From: Nocardia carnea NBRC 14403
GTDB lineage: Bacteria > Actinomycetota > Actinomycetes > Mycobacteriales > Mycobacteriaceae
Length of the DNA: 64,000 nucleotides
Direction: 5' to 3'
NCBI RefSeq assembly: GCF_000308515.1
Contig: NZ_BAFV01000052.1
Span: forward strand, 1 to 64,000
Below the pieces are notes generated by a model. It worked only from the letters and a program-made list of their open reading frames with translations, did no database searches and was not told the DNA's origin. This document shows positions 52,261 to 60,884 of the stretch, piece after piece. The position numbers and the translations under genes were made by a program. Numbering within the stretch: position 1 is the stretch's first letter; each line of letters starts with the position of its first letter.

Positions 52261-52872
52261 CTATTCGGAAAGATAGTATGAAACTTCCTCGGCGAGCTCG
52301 TTCATTCCAGCGCAAGGTTCCTCATTGGAATTCATCCGTACGACCGACCTGCGCACGGAAAGAGTCCCATAGGGCCGTTCAACGATGACATCACATATCT
52401 TGTCATCACCGTAAACATATTCAAGGGCCTCATTCCCGCCCACTTCCGTATCCTTTGCGGTCTCGACTCGATCTCGTATTTCGCCCAACGTAATATCAGA
52501 GGAAGTCACATTGAGAAGGCCTGTCACCACCGAAGACTGCGAAGGCGAAGGCGGGGAGGCCAACTCCCGCCCCTCGAACCTGCATCCGACGAATACGTGG
52601 TCAGACGGACTCTGCTCATTCCGCGCCCGACTGAGGGGGTCGAAACCGACGCGTTCGATCACGTCGTCGCCCAACTCAAGACAAGGGTCAGCCCCAGTAA
52701 ATGGCCGACCGTCATCGGTCCGAGTTTCCACTGGTGACACGGAGATCTCAATCACCGGCGGCCCCGGCGGCCTGGGAGGAAAGGCGGTGGTGTCAGGATC
52801 GTTCGGATTTGCACAACCAGCCGATAGAATGGCAACCAGAGCCATAGGGTACACCGCGACGGTAATCTTCAT
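52261..52872 (-). CDS. lipoprotein, DUF3558-like
   Basis: 203 residues. A signal with lipobox SAGC predicts lipidation at Cys20 (MKITVAVYPMALVAILSAGC). The mature domain is a DUF3558-like fold: a GADPCLELGDDVIERVGFDP motif, VFVGCRFEG, and late cysteines (KICDVIVE, EEPCAGM). It is the third gene of a minus-strand operon. An in-frame TTG at 52887 overlaps the previous stop, but the ATG gives a normal signal peptide. It is a paralogue of the next gene. Confidence 0.82.
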   Translation of the reverse strand: MKITVAVYPMALVAILSAGCANPNDPDTTAFPPRPPGPPVIEISVSPVETRTDDGRPFTGADPCLELGDDVIERVGFDPLSRARNEQSPSDHVFVGCRFEGRELASPPSPSQSSVVTGLLNVTSSDITLGEIRDRVETAKDTEVGGNEALEYVYGDDKICDVIVERPYGTLSVRRSVVRMNSNEEPCAGMNELAEEVSYYLSE

Positions 52873-52883
52873 TAAAAACCCTG

Positions 52884-53486
52884 TCAATCCAGCATGGAGG
52901 AATCGATCTCAGAAGCGATATCTTGCATATTGTCGCAGGGCTTTTCCTGCGTGAAGACGCTGGCAACACTCTTCGAGATATCGAGAGTTCCGTAGCTTGT
53001 CTCGACCACCATGTAGCAAGCCTCTGCAGCCGGTTCTGTGTATGTTATGGCTGCGCGCCCATTTATCTGAGCAGGCGTTGCGGATGAACCCTCCCGCTCA
53101 CGGAATTCATCGAGCGTTACATTCGTCGAATAAACTTGGAGAGTCCGGGTGGTGACCATCATGCCGAATTGGTCACGTTCCTTATGGTCGAACTGACACC
53201 CTACGAATGAGTATGTGTCGAATATACGGTCGATCCGCTGCCTCGTCATGTGGTCGAATCCAGCTGCGCCGACAGCCTCATCACCGAGATCCGTGCATGG
53301 GTCACGATCGACCACGGGCCTACCCTTGTTGACCTGACTCGATGTCGGCGGCACCGTTGCCGCAATGCTGGGTGCTGTCGCAACATTGGAAGGCTCCTGC
53401 GTAGCCGCATCATTATCCTGAGCCGTACAAGCACCGACAGAGATAAGTGCCAGCGAAGCCGGGATCAGCGCAAGTCTCTTGATCAC
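52884..53486 (-). CDS. lipoprotein, DUF3558-like (paralogue)
   Basis: 200 residues with lipobox VGAC and lipidation at Cys20 (MIKRLALIPASLALISVGAC). The mature region shares the layout of the neighbouring lipoprotein: DRDPCTDLGDEAVGAAGFDH, SFVGCQFDHKE, ACYMVVET and EKPCDNMQ, giving two probable disulfides. The start overlaps the stop of the upstream gene (ATGA). DUF3558-type lipoproteins with small ESX-like partners are a recurrent actinobacterial grouping; the function is unknown. Confidence 0.84.
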   Translation of the reverse strand: MIKRLALIPASLALISVGACTAQDNDAATQEPSNVATAPSIAATVPPTSSQVNKGRPVVDRDPCTDLGDEAVGAAGFDHMTRQRIDRIFDTYSFVGCQFDHKERDQFGMMVTTRTLQVYSTNVTLDEFREREGSSATPAQINGRAAITYTEPAAEACYMVVETSYGTLDISKSVASVFTQEKPCDNMQDIASEIDSSMLD

Positions 53487-53878
53487 TGAGGTGCTCCAAG
53501 TCCAGTGGCTTCGGCAACAAATCTGGTCCGGGCGGCGTTACTCTGATCCGCCTCGGCAATGAGGTTGCCGGAGCGAAAATATGCCTCTTGGAGCTGCATG
53601 GCTCCTTGGACCAGCTGGTCGAGGACCATCAGCCCATCGGCTGCCTTCCTACCGAACCCACGCTGCAGGTCCAGCGCAGATTGAAAGCCCCCGAACCCCC
53701 GCGGTTCGGTCGCCGTTCGCAGTCGATTCCGGATTTCCAGGAGCCCATTGACCATCTTCTGATACTCCGCAGCGGCTTGACGAGCAACGTCCGGGTCATA
53801 CTGGATTTCTCCGGCGGCTGCGGCGTTACTGAAGGCCGTGATCTGCGCCTGGCCGTAGTCGATTGCGGTTTCGTTCAT
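53483..53878 (-). CDS. small helical ESX-associated-like protein
   Basis: 131 residues, nearly all helix, no WXG. The pattern DYGQAQITAFSNAAAAGEIQ, then DVARQAAAEYQKMVNGLLEI and a C-terminal helix with YFRSGNLIAEADQSN resembles the small type VII-associated proteins found upstream of DUF3558-type lipoproteins. It heads a three-gene operon, overlapping the first lipoprotein gene by 4 bp. A role as secreted partner or complex member is inferred. Confidence 0.72.
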   Translation of the reverse strand: MNETAIDYGQAQITAFSNAAAAGEIQYDPDVARQAAAEYQKMVNGLLEIRNRLRTATEPRGFGGFQSALDLQRGFGRKAADGLMVLDQLVQGAMQLQEAYFRSGNLIAEADQSNAARTRFVAEATGLGAPQ

Positions 53879-53962
53879 CGATAGGACCCCCTCAACGGCT
53901 TCGGCTGCTCAGGCTAACAGAAGGTAATGCCTAGTGAGCGTCGCCGGTGCAACACGGCGGTC

Positions 53963-54178
53963 TCAGCCATTCAGGTAGAGCCGCTCACACGGGAGGCGTG
54001 GGAGGTCGGCCGGGCTCGCACCGAGGACTTCCGCTGTGTGGTTGCCGTGGTGCGCAGTCCACTCCTGGAGAAAGAGCTGGGCGGCGGTGGGGTGGGCTCG
54101 ATACTCGAGACGGAGCCCGTGCAGGAGGACGGTGAGATGGACGTCTGCGCCCGAACGACGTGCTGGGACCGCGCTCAT
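53963..54178 (-). CDS. hypothetical 71-residue protein
   Basis: Unrecognised small protein (VHLTVLLHGLRLEYRAHPTA, then AQLFLQEWTAHHGNHTAEVL). It starts at an ATG overlapping the stop of the upstream gene (4 bp), which supports it being real. No signal or membrane segment. It may be a partner of the recombinase-like protein upstream. Confidence 0.55.
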   Translation of the reverse strand: MSAVPARRSGADVHLTVLLHGLRLEYRAHPTAAQLFLQEWTAHHGNHTAEVLGASPADLPRLPCERLYLNG

Positions 54179-54828
54179 CGTTCTGTCCGGGTGAGTCCGG
54201 CGAGCAACCGTTCGAGAACCGCGAGGGACTGGCCTGTGCTCACGGTGGCCGGTTCGGCCGGTGGGTAAGGGAGGCCGCGGGCAGCTGCTCGTTCACGGGG
54301 ACTGCGGGTGGCGGGGACCAGTTTGCCGGTTTCGACTAGCAGCGCAAAGGCGGCGGCCTTGCGAGGGCAGTTCAAAGGGTTGCAGCATCGGTGCGCCTGC
54401 ATGATTCGGTGCGCGTCGGCGACACGGAGCCGTGTGGCGGGTTCGCTGTGCCAGATCTCCGGCAACCAGATGGGGTCACTCGCCATATCAAGGGTGTTGG
54501 CGCCGGCTTTCATCCACAGCTGCTCCGGACATACTGTGATCAGATCGCAGGTGTCGCAGACGCGGCCAGGATGGTTCTCAAGGTGGCCGAGGTCGGGGAC
54601 GATCAGTGTGGTCGCCGCGGTGGCGCGGACAATGTCGAGGACGTGGCTGATTGGGTCTGGCACTGAATCGGGCCCGAGCCGGACTATGTAAACCAGTGTG
54701 TGACCCTGATTTCGGGCGAGTACGCGGATAGCTTCCGCATGGAGAGCCTGGTTGAACGAAAGATCGGTTCGGAGATAGCCGAGCGCTCGGGGGCGGTGGG
54801 GAACGCACTTACCGGTCGGCTGAGTCAT
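54175..54828 (-). CDS. cysteine-rich protein with resolvase-like N-terminus
   Basis: 217 residues. The first 90 residues look like the fold of serine-recombinase catalytic domains (RALGYLRTDLSFNQALHAEA, then ARNQGHTLVYIVRLG), but the expected catalytic Ser in R-V-S is missing (RTDLS). A cysteine cluster follows (CDTCDLITVC and HRCCNPLNCPRKAAAF), likely zinc-binding. It may be a regulatory relative rather than an active recombinase. ATG at 54828 has GAGGT upstream. It is divergent from the XRE/DUF397 pair, with which such genes often co-occur in actinobacteria. Confidence 0.6.
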   Translation of the reverse strand: MTQPTGKCVPHRPRALGYLRTDLSFNQALHAEAIRVLARNQGHTLVYIVRLGPDSVPDPISHVLDIVRATAATTLIVPDLGHLENHPGRVCDTCDLITVCPEQLWMKAGANTLDMASDPIWLPEIWHSEPATRLRVADAHRIMQAHRCCNPLNCPRKAAAFALLVETGKLVPATRSPRERAAARGLPYPPAEPATVSTGQSLAVLERLLAGLTRTER

Positions 54829-55052
54829 GGCGGCACCTCGAGGACATCGAATGGGCTGGGAAATGCGCTCGGGCACTGGATATTCGGAACCGGCACGGCC
54901 GCGCGCGCCTCTATGACACACTTCACAGAGCTCGATGTCCCACCGTTTCGGTGCCTCCGGACGAAGCTCTCCAAACTGCCTGCAGGAGAACCGTGCCAGG
55001 TGAAGGGCTTGCACCGAATCGGTGAAATGCGAATCCCCGAAACGGAGGACAG

Positions 55053-55940
55053 ATGCCTCAAGACCTCGGCGGTACCGGATCGACGCTGCCCCGGCGCCAA
55101 CTCGGAAGGCACTTGCTGGAGTGGCGAACCCGAGCCGGCTACACCCAGGCCAAAGCCGCCCAGCTATTGGAGATGGGGGCTACCAGTCTCGGGAGACTCG
55201 AGAAAGGCGAGAACTCACGGATCAAGACCCGGGACATCCAGGCTGCCTGCGACCTGTACGGAGTTCCGGACGATCTGATAGCAGCTCTGATCGGACTGGC
55301 CAAGCAGGCGAACGTCAAGAACTGGTGGCACCAGTACGGTGATCTGATCCCGAAGGATTTCGATGTTTACGTAGGCTTGGAAGCGGCGGCCACGAAAATC
55401 CTTTCATACCAGCCTGAGTTGGTGCCCGGCCTGTTGCAGACCGCAGACTACGATCGCGCACTGGCGCACGAACAGGGTCCGGACGACGATCCCGAACAGC
55501 AGGCGGGTCGTATCCAGTTGAAGATGCAGCGCCAGAAGATAATCACCCGACGTACACAGCCGGTCACCCTGGACGTGGTGGTCGGCGAGGCCGCCCTACG
55601 GAGAGCGGCGGGCGGCCGCGGCGTCATGGCCGCGCAGCTTCGGCATCTTGCCGATATGTCCACTCGAGACAACATCGAGCTGGCCATTCTGCCGTTTACC
55701 GCAGGATTCCCCGGCGGCGTTTCCATGCCGCCTTTCGTGGTCCTCCTTTTCGGCGAATCAGCACCCGGGGAGCCCGTAGAGCCGCCCGTGGTCTTCTTGG
55801 AAGGAGTCGTCGGCAACATGTACATCGAGGATCGGAGCGACGTAGCGAGGTTTCTCCGGACGTACGATCTCATCAGAGGTAGGGCGATTGCCGGTCCGGA
55901 TAGCCGGCAAGCGCTCAGAGAGTTAGCAAGGGAGCGGTGA
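55053..55940 (+). CDS. XRE-family regulator with DUF5753
   Basis: 295 residues. An N-terminal helix-turn-helix (LGRHLLEWRTRAGYTQAKAA, then MGATSLGRLEKGENS) is followed by a DUF5753 domain (from about 105: EAAATKILSYQPELVPGLLQ, IITRRTQPVTLDVVVGEAAL, FVVLLFGES). This pair with DUF397 is very frequent in Streptomyces and Nocardia; several members control development, and some form toxin-antitoxin-like pairs. The next gene starts within 3 bp. Confidence 0.92.
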   Translation: MPQDLGGTGSTLPRRQLGRHLLEWRTRAGYTQAKAAQLLEMGATSLGRLEKGENSRIKTRDIQAACDLYGVPDDLIAALIGLAKQANVKNWWHQYGDLIPKDFDVYVGLEAAATKILSYQPELVPGLLQTADYDRALAHEQGPDDDPEQQAGRIQLKMQRQKIITRRTQPVTLDVVVGEAALRRAAGGRGVMAAQLRHLADMSTRDNIELAILPFTAGFPGGVSMPPFVVLLFGESAPGEPVEPPVVFLEGVVGNMYIEDRSDVARFLRTYDLIRGRAIAGPDSRQALRELARER

Positions 55941-55942
55941 AT

Positions 55943-56134
55943 ATGCGCACTGACCTATCGGGTGCGAGCTGGTTCAAGAGCAGCTACAGCCAGCACGGTG
56001 GCGAATGCGTGGAGGTTGCGCACACAGCCGATGCAGTCGGTGTTCGAGACTCGAAGAACCCCGTCGGCCCCGCGCTTGTTTTCGGGCCGAGTGAGTGGGC
56101 GGCATTCCTCAGGGCAGTCTCGGCCGATAGCTGA
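55943..56134 (+). CDS. DUF397 protein
   Basis: 63 residues with the DUF397 signature: SGASWFKSSYSQHGGECVEV, VGVRDSKNPVGPALVF, EWAAFLRAV. It is the usual partner of XRE/DUF5753 regulators and is thought to modulate them. ATG at 55943 lies 8 nt after GGAG; a GTG at 55937 overlaps the upstream stop but is too near the ribosome site. Confidence 0.93.
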   Translation: MRTDLSGASWFKSSYSQHGGECVEVAHTADAVGVRDSKNPVGPALVFGPSEWAAFLRAVSADS

Positions 56135-56163
56135 AACCCTGCTAGATGTTTCGCGGCAGCGGA

Positions 56164-56594
56164 TCAGTCCGGACTGCGGGTGATGATCCGGGCAGCCGGA
56201 ACCGCGGCCGCGAGATGCATGATGTCGCCGGGATCCGAAGTGATCACCAGGCCACCACCGTATTGAACACACACCGCGACCACATGCACATCGGCCAGAT
56301 ACCGGCTACCCACCTTCGCGCTGTTGAGGATCGCGCCGACCTGACGGGCGAGGTCGAAATCGGTGGGCACCATCAGCACCGGCCGATGCGCTGCGCTGTC
56401 GCGTAGCGTGCGAGCAACCAGAGTTTCCACCTGCCGCCTGCGGCCGGCGCCACGACACACCTCGGCGCAGACACCGTCGGCAACTGGACCTCACTTCCGC
56501 AGCGGTACGCCTCCGCGAGAAGTGCTTGCACCCGTTTCGGTCGCTCGGGTCGCATGCCGCGGGCGGCCGGTAGAGCCCAAAACTATCGGTAGCG
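56164..56594 (-). pseudogene. PIN-domain toxin, frameshifted
   Basis: The C-terminal 99 residues are PIN-like in one frame (CRGAGRRRQVETLVARTLRD, then DVHVVAVCVQYGGGLVITSD with the acidic Asp pair). The middle (QALLAEAYRCGSEVQLPTV) lies in a second frame, and the N-terminal strand (TIVLGSTG) in a third, where the usual catalytic Asp of ivlDas is Gly. Two shifts plus the lost start make a working nuclease unlikely. It directly follows the intact antitoxin gene, as in VapBC operons. Confidence 0.7.
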
Positions 56595-56855
56595 TCAGGC
56601 GATCTCACCACCGAAACCGATCCCCTCGAGCTCATCGAACGCTGCAGCCGCATCGCGTGTGTCGTCATCTCCGACCGGGCCGACGGCCTGGTCCCAACCG
56701 TGGAGAAGATCACGAAGAGCGTCTCGTCGCGCCAACCGATCCACGCGCTCGGCCAGGGCCGCATTCATAACGGCAGACAGGTGCGCGTCGCCCAGTTCAC
56801 GCACCTTCGCCAGGACCTCTTCGTCTATGTTCACCGTTATTTTACGTTTGGCCAT
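56595..56855 (-). CDS. VapB-like antitoxin (toxin partner broken)
   Basis: 86 residues. The N-terminus MAKRKITVNIDEEVLAKVRE is a ribbon-helix-helix type DNA-binding start, and the tail (DDTRDAAAAFDELEGIGFGG) is the acidic region that normally blocks a PIN toxin. Typical function is neutralising VapC and repressing the operon. Here the toxin frame downstream is broken, so the antitoxin stands alone. It is preserved without stops, which may reflect recent toxin loss or an anti-addiction role. Confidence 0.78.
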   Translation of the reverse strand: MAKRKITVNIDEEVLAKVRELGDAHLSAVMNAALAERVDRLARRDALRDLLHGWDQAVGPVGDDDTRDAAAAFDELEGIGFGGEIA

Positions 56856-56919
56856 ACAAACCCCTTACTCCTGTTGGTTCCCCACGGACTGGCGCAAGCC
56901 CAGCACGCACACCGGTTTT

Positions 56920-57486
56920 TCAGTTCGTGAACCGTTCCACCGTGACTCGTAAGGCCCGTTCGGCTTCCGCCGCTGTAAGGCTGCCGATGAGGACCCGCAT
57001 GGTGAGACCGTCTGCGGTGGCGATCAGTGACCTTGCCGCGAGGTGGGGGTCTGCGAGTTCGGGGGCGATCCTGGCGAGTAATCGGGCGGCGTCGTTTTCG
57101 GCGCCGTCCTTCGCATCAGCGAGTATGCGGGCCAGGGTTGGGTGGTTGATGGCGGCAGCGACGTATTGATGGAACACCGAGACTCCGGCGCTGGACGACT
57201 CTGCGCGAGGGATGGATTGCCCGATCAGCTGCCATAGTGTTTCGCGGTCGTCGGCGTGCTCGGTGGCGGTGGCGTGGAGTTGCGCGGCGCCCGACACCAT
57301 GGTTTCGAGACCGGCGCGCAGGAGTTCGTCCTTGCTCGTGAACCAGTATTGGATTCGCCCCACCGACACTCCAGCGGCCGTGGCCACGTTGCGCATGGAT
57401 ACCGCGCCCATGCCATGCTCCGCGATCACCTGCCATACCGCCTGGATGATCGCGGTACGGCGTTCGTCGGCGGTCGCGCTGCTCAT
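56920..57486 (-). CDS. TetR-family regulator
   Basis: 188 residues. The helix-turn-helix is clear (RTAIIQAVWQVIAEHGMGAV, then MRNVATAAGVSVGRIQYWFT). The C-terminal domain fits the BetI-like group (SRSL-type ATADGLTMRVLIGSLTAAEA). It is divergent from the alpha/beta hydrolase gene, and the 93-bp gap carries two near-identical palindromes that are its probable operators. It should therefore control both itself and the hydrolase. Confidence 0.93.
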   Translation of the reverse strand: MSSATADERRTAIIQAVWQVIAEHGMGAVSMRNVATAAGVSVGRIQYWFTSKDELLRAGLETMVSGAAQLHATATEHADDRETLWQLIGQSIPRAESSSAGVSVFHQYVAAAINHPTLARILADAKDGAENDAARLLARIAPELADPHLAARSLIATADGLTMRVLIGSLTAAEAERALRVTVERFTN

Positions 57487-57507
57487 CCCGCCATACTAAC
57501 GGCGGAA

Positions 57508-57564
57508 AATACGATCGTATTGAACCGGGTGTACGCTGGGGTCACCGAACAATACGACTGTATT
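57508..57564. promoter_or_regulatory. two TetR operators in the divergent promoter
   Basis: AATACGATCGTATT (57508-57521) is a perfect 14-bp palindrome. AATACGACTGTATT (57551-57564) is the same site with two changes. Their centres are 43 bp apart, about four helical turns, one next to each start codon. This fits binding on the same DNA face by the adjacent TetR protein. Confidence 0.82.
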
Positions 57565-57579
57565 TTTTCTGGAGCGGAT

Positions 57580-58569
57580 ATGGGCGCGAAGCCGAACCGA
57601 AGCATCCTGAAGATCCTGGCCGCGGTGGTGGCCGCGTGGTTGGTCGCCGATAAAGTCGCCTCGGTTGTCGCGCCGGAGCCGACGGTGGGGCACTGGCGCA
57701 GCCGGGAAGGGTTCGAGTCCTACCGCGCCGCATACGACGCGGCGATGGCGACAGTGCCCACACCCACGCGCACCCACGATATCTTCACCGATTACGGCAC
57801 CGTCCGGGTATACGAGTGGACCGCCACGGAGGGACGCGAGAGTGCAACGCCGGTGGTATTCCTGCCCGGAATCCGTTCGGGCGTACCGATGTGGGCCGAG
57901 AACCTGCCCTACTGGATCGGCAAACGCACCCTATACGCGATGGACGCCGTCGGTGATTCCGGAATGTCCACCCAATCGATTCCCTTCACCTCGTTCGACG
58001 ATCGGACAGTGTGGGTGGAGCAGGCACTCGCGGGTCTCGAAATAACTCGCGCCCACGTAGTGGGGCACTCCTTCGGTGGTGCCACCGCCGCTGCCCACGC
58101 GCTCGCCCACCCCGGACGGGTGGCCTCTTTGACACTGCTCGAACCGGTGGTGGTGCTTTCGGGGCTGCCGGTCTCGATGTACCTGTGGTCGGCCCTGCTG
58201 ACACTGCCGGTGCCGCAGGCGTGGAAGGACTACGCGCTGGCGCAGATCGGCGGCGTTTCGATCGAAGAAGTGCGGGAGCGCACGCCTGTCTCGGTGATGG
58301 TCGACGAGGGGGCCCGGCACTACAAGGCATCCACCCTGGTGCCGCGGACCTTCACGGACGCGGAATGGAAGTCGATGGCCATGCCGGTCCGGATCGATAT
58401 CGCCGCCGATAAATCCTTGGCCGGCGGTCACGCGGCCGCCGACCGCGCCCGGGCGCTGGGAAAGAGCCCGGTCACTGTCTGGCCCGAGACCACGCATTCC
58501 CTGCCCATGCAGGCCGCCGAGCAGCTCGGACCGGAGCTGCTTCGGTATTGGTCCGCCCATGACCGCTGA
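57580..58569 (+). CDS. alpha/beta hydrolase with N-terminal membrane anchor
   Basis: 329 residues. A short basic start and one hydrophobic segment (ILKILAAVVAAWLVADKVA) suggest anchoring or export. The fold follows: VVFLPGIRSGVPMWAENLPY, the nucleophile Ser in HVVGHSFGGATAAAHAL, and the late His in WPETTHSLPMQAAE. GGAG precedes the ATG at 57580. It is divergent from, and probably repressed by, the TetR gene. Its substrate, perhaps an ester inducing TetR, is unknown. Confidence 0.88.
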   Translation: MGAKPNRSILKILAAVVAAWLVADKVASVVAPEPTVGHWRSREGFESYRAAYDAAMATVPTPTRTHDIFTDYGTVRVYEWTATEGRESATPVVFLPGIRSGVPMWAENLPYWIGKRTLYAMDAVGDSGMSTQSIPFTSFDDRTVWVEQALAGLEITRAHVVGHSFGGATAAAHALAHPGRVASLTLLEPVVVLSGLPVSMYLWSALLTLPVPQAWKDYALAQIGGVSIEEVRERTPVSVMVDEGARHYKASTLVPRTFTDAEWKSMAMPVRIDIAADKSLAGGHAAADRARALGKSPVTVWPETTHSLPMQAAEQLGPELLRYWSAHDR

Positions 58570-58606
58570 GTCGGCCACTACGCCGAATCGGCAGATGTTC
58601 GGGAAC

Positions 58607-60025
58607 TCAGGGACCGAGCTCGAGTTCCTTCACCCGGCCCGCGCGCACCTCGATCGTGCGATGTGCGATATCGCGGGCGACGAGGGTGTCGTGGGTAATG
58701 AACACGTACGCTGTGCCGTGCGATGTTTGGAGTCGGCCGAGGATGTCCAGGACCGTCGCTCGGGATACGACGTCGAGCGCCGATACTGCTTCGTCGAGCA
58801 CGACGATCGCGGGCCGGGGGGCCAGGGCTCGGGCGATGGCCACACGTTGACTCTGCCCTCCGGAGAGTTCGTGTGGCCGGCGGCGGGCGAACGCCGCGCC
58901 GAGGCCCACCTCGTCGAGAACCTCGTGGACGCGCCGTGACCGCTCCGACCGGGTGAGGCCGAGAGACGGATGCAGTGATTCCGCCACGATCCGTCCGACG
59001 CTCCATCTCGGTTCCAGCGCGGAGAACGGATTCTGTGACACCAGCTGCACCCGGCCGCCATACAATTCGACACTCCCCTCGTCCGGCACGGCCAGCCCGG
59101 TCAGCATGCGGGCCAGGGTCGATTTGCCCGAGCCGGAGGGCCCGACGACGGCGACGGTCTCACCACGGTGCACCGTCAGGTCGGCCGAGTGCACTGCGGT
59201 GACCTTGCCGAACCGTTTGGTCAACGACCGGGCTTTCAACGCGGGCTGTCCCGGAGACGGTGCCGGTAAGGGGAACGCCCGTCCGAGCACGGCGTTCTGA
59301 AGCGCTTGTGCCGCTATACTTTCCGGGCTGCCCAGGACCCGGCCGGCCGGCGCCGACTCCACGACGCGTCCACCATCGAGGACGACCACGCGGTCCGCCC
59401 GCTGCGCGGCGATGGTGAGATCATGGGTGATCAGGAGCAGGCCGGTGCCGCTGCCGGTGTGTTCGGTGAGCACGTCCAGCACCTGCTCGGCGACCTCCGC
59501 GTCGAGTGCGCTCGTCGGTTCGTCGGCCACCACCAGGCCGGGGCGGCCGGCGAGTGCCATCGCGATCAGCACCCGCTGACGCTGGCCGCCGGACATCTCG
59601 TGCGGATACCGGCGCGCATACGAGGGATCGGTCAGGCCGACCTCGGCGAGGCGGTGCGCGGCTTCGGTTTCGCTGTCGGGTTCACCGCTCAACCGCAGGG
59701 CCTCACGCACCTGGCTCCCCATACGGCGCACCGGGTTCAGGGAGTTGCCCGGATCCTGTGGTACATAGCCGACGCGGCGGCCACGCACCGACCGCCACGC
59801 CCGCGCGCCCGGTTCGGGCAGATCGGAATCGTCGAGCCGTAACCGAGCGGCGTCCACTCCGGCGCGGACGGGGTGCAGGCCGAGGATCGTCCGGGCCAGC
59901 GAGGATTTCCCGCTTCCCGATTCGCCGACCACGGCGACGACCTCACCGCGCTGCACTCGCAGGCACACCTCCCGCAGGATAGGGGTGTCGCCGAAGGTGA
60001 GGTTCAACTCGTCGATCTCAAGCAC
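58607..60025 (-). CDS. dipeptide-type ABC transporter, fused double ATPase
   Basis: 472 residues with two ABC domains in one chain, equivalent to DppD plus DppF. First: Walker A GESGSGKSSLART, signature MSGGQRQRVLIAMALA, Walker B LVVADEPTSALDAE. Second (from about 265): GPSGSGKSTLARM, LSGGQSQRVAIARALA, VVLDEAVSALDVVS. The Walker B of the second half has DEA in place of DEP. GTG at 60025 overlaps the permease stop by 8 bp. It ends the operon. It powers uptake through the two permeases; peptide, nickel or a related small molecule are possible substrates. Confidence 0.93.
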   Translation of the reverse strand: MLEIDELNLTFGDTPILREVCLRVQRGEVVAVVGESGSGKSSLARTILGLHPVRAGVDAARLRLDDSDLPEPGARAWRSVRGRRVGYVPQDPGNSLNPVRRMGSQVREALRLSGEPDSETEAAHRLAEVGLTDPSYARRYPHEMSGGQRQRVLIAMALAGRPGLVVADEPTSALDAEVAEQVLDVLTEHTGSGTGLLLITHDLTIAAQRADRVVVLDGGRVVESAPAGRVLGSPESIAAQALQNAVLGRAFPLPAPSPGQPALKARSLTKRFGKVTAVHSADLTVHRGETVAVVGPSGSGKSTLARMLTGLAVPDEGSVELYGGRVQLVSQNPFSALEPRWSVGRIVAESLHPSLGLTRSERSRRVHEVLDEVGLGAAFARRRPHELSGGQSQRVAIARALAPRPAIVVLDEAVSALDVVSRATVLDILGRLQTSHGTAYVFITHDTLVARDIAHRTIEVRAGRVKELELGP

Positions 60026-60884
60026 TGGGTGTTCCTTCGATCACTCGGGAGAGCCTGTAGGCGGCGAGCACGACAGCCATGATGATCAGCGCCGGGATCA
60101 CGGTGAGCCACCACGCACTGCCCAGGAACGCTCTGCCGTCCGCGACCATCGCGCCCCACTCCGGTGCGGGCGGGGCCGGCCCGAACCCGAGGAAACCCAG
60201 TGCGGCGACCGCCAGGACGGCTTGACCGAATTCCACCGAGGCGACAGCGGCCGCGGTCGGCCACAGATGCGGCAGCACATGCCTGCCCACAACCACCGGC
60301 CGCCGCCACCCGCTCACCGTCGCGGCCTCGACGAACGGTGCAGACCGCAGCTGCATGGTGCGGGACCGGATGATGCGGGCGGCCGCGGCTACCCCGGCGA
60401 TCCCCACCGCGATACCGAGTTCGGTGGTCCCGCCGCCCGTCGCGGCGATCACCGTCATCGACAACAGCAGGCTCGGCACGGCGAGCAGCACATCCACGAT
60501 CCGCATCCCGACCCGGTCCGTCCACCCGCCGAGATAGCCGGCGGCAACACCCAGGAGGCCGCCGCCGACCACCGCGATCGCAACCGCCAAGAGCGCGGCG
60601 GTCAGCGAGGCGCCGGTGCCGTGAACGATCCGGGCGAAGACGTCACGTCCCAACTGGTCGGTGCCGAACAGGTGGGTCGCGCTGGGCGGCTGCAACCGGT
60701 CGGCCGGTGCTACGGCGACGGGATCGCCGCGGGTCAGCACACCGGGGGCCGCCGTCGCGAGCAGAGCGAACAGCAGCACCGCGGCGGAGAGGATGGTGGC
60801 GGGAGGAGGTAGGGCGCGCGGGCGGCGGGCCGCGAACTGCCGCAGTGCGCGGCCGAGAATATGCCCGCCCGCGATATCGGTCAT
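60018..60884 (-). CDS. dipeptide-type ABC transporter permease (DppC-like)
   Basis: 288 residues, about six hydrophobic segments. The N-terminus before the first segment is basic. HLFGTDQLGRDVFARIVHGT (a DppC/OppC hallmark) lies near residue 90, and the coupling loop reads ARIIRSRTMQLRSAPFVEAA. It overlaps the DppB-like gene upstream (4 bp) and the ATPase gene downstream (8 bp). The N-terminal OppC-type extension is present. Confidence 0.93.
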   Translation of the reverse strand: MTDIAGGHILGRALRQFAARRPRALPPPATILSAAVLLFALLATAAPGVLTRGDPVAVAPADRLQPPSATHLFGTDQLGRDVFARIVHGTGASLTAALLAVAIAVVGGGLLGVAAGYLGGWTDRVGMRIVDVLLAVPSLLLSMTVIAATGGGTTELGIAVGIAGVAAAARIIRSRTMQLRSAPFVEAATVSGWRRPVVVGRHVLPHLWPTAAAVASVEFGQAVLAVAALGFLGFGPAPPAPEWGAMVADGRAFLGSAWWLTVIPALIIMAVVLAAYRLSRVIEGTPSA

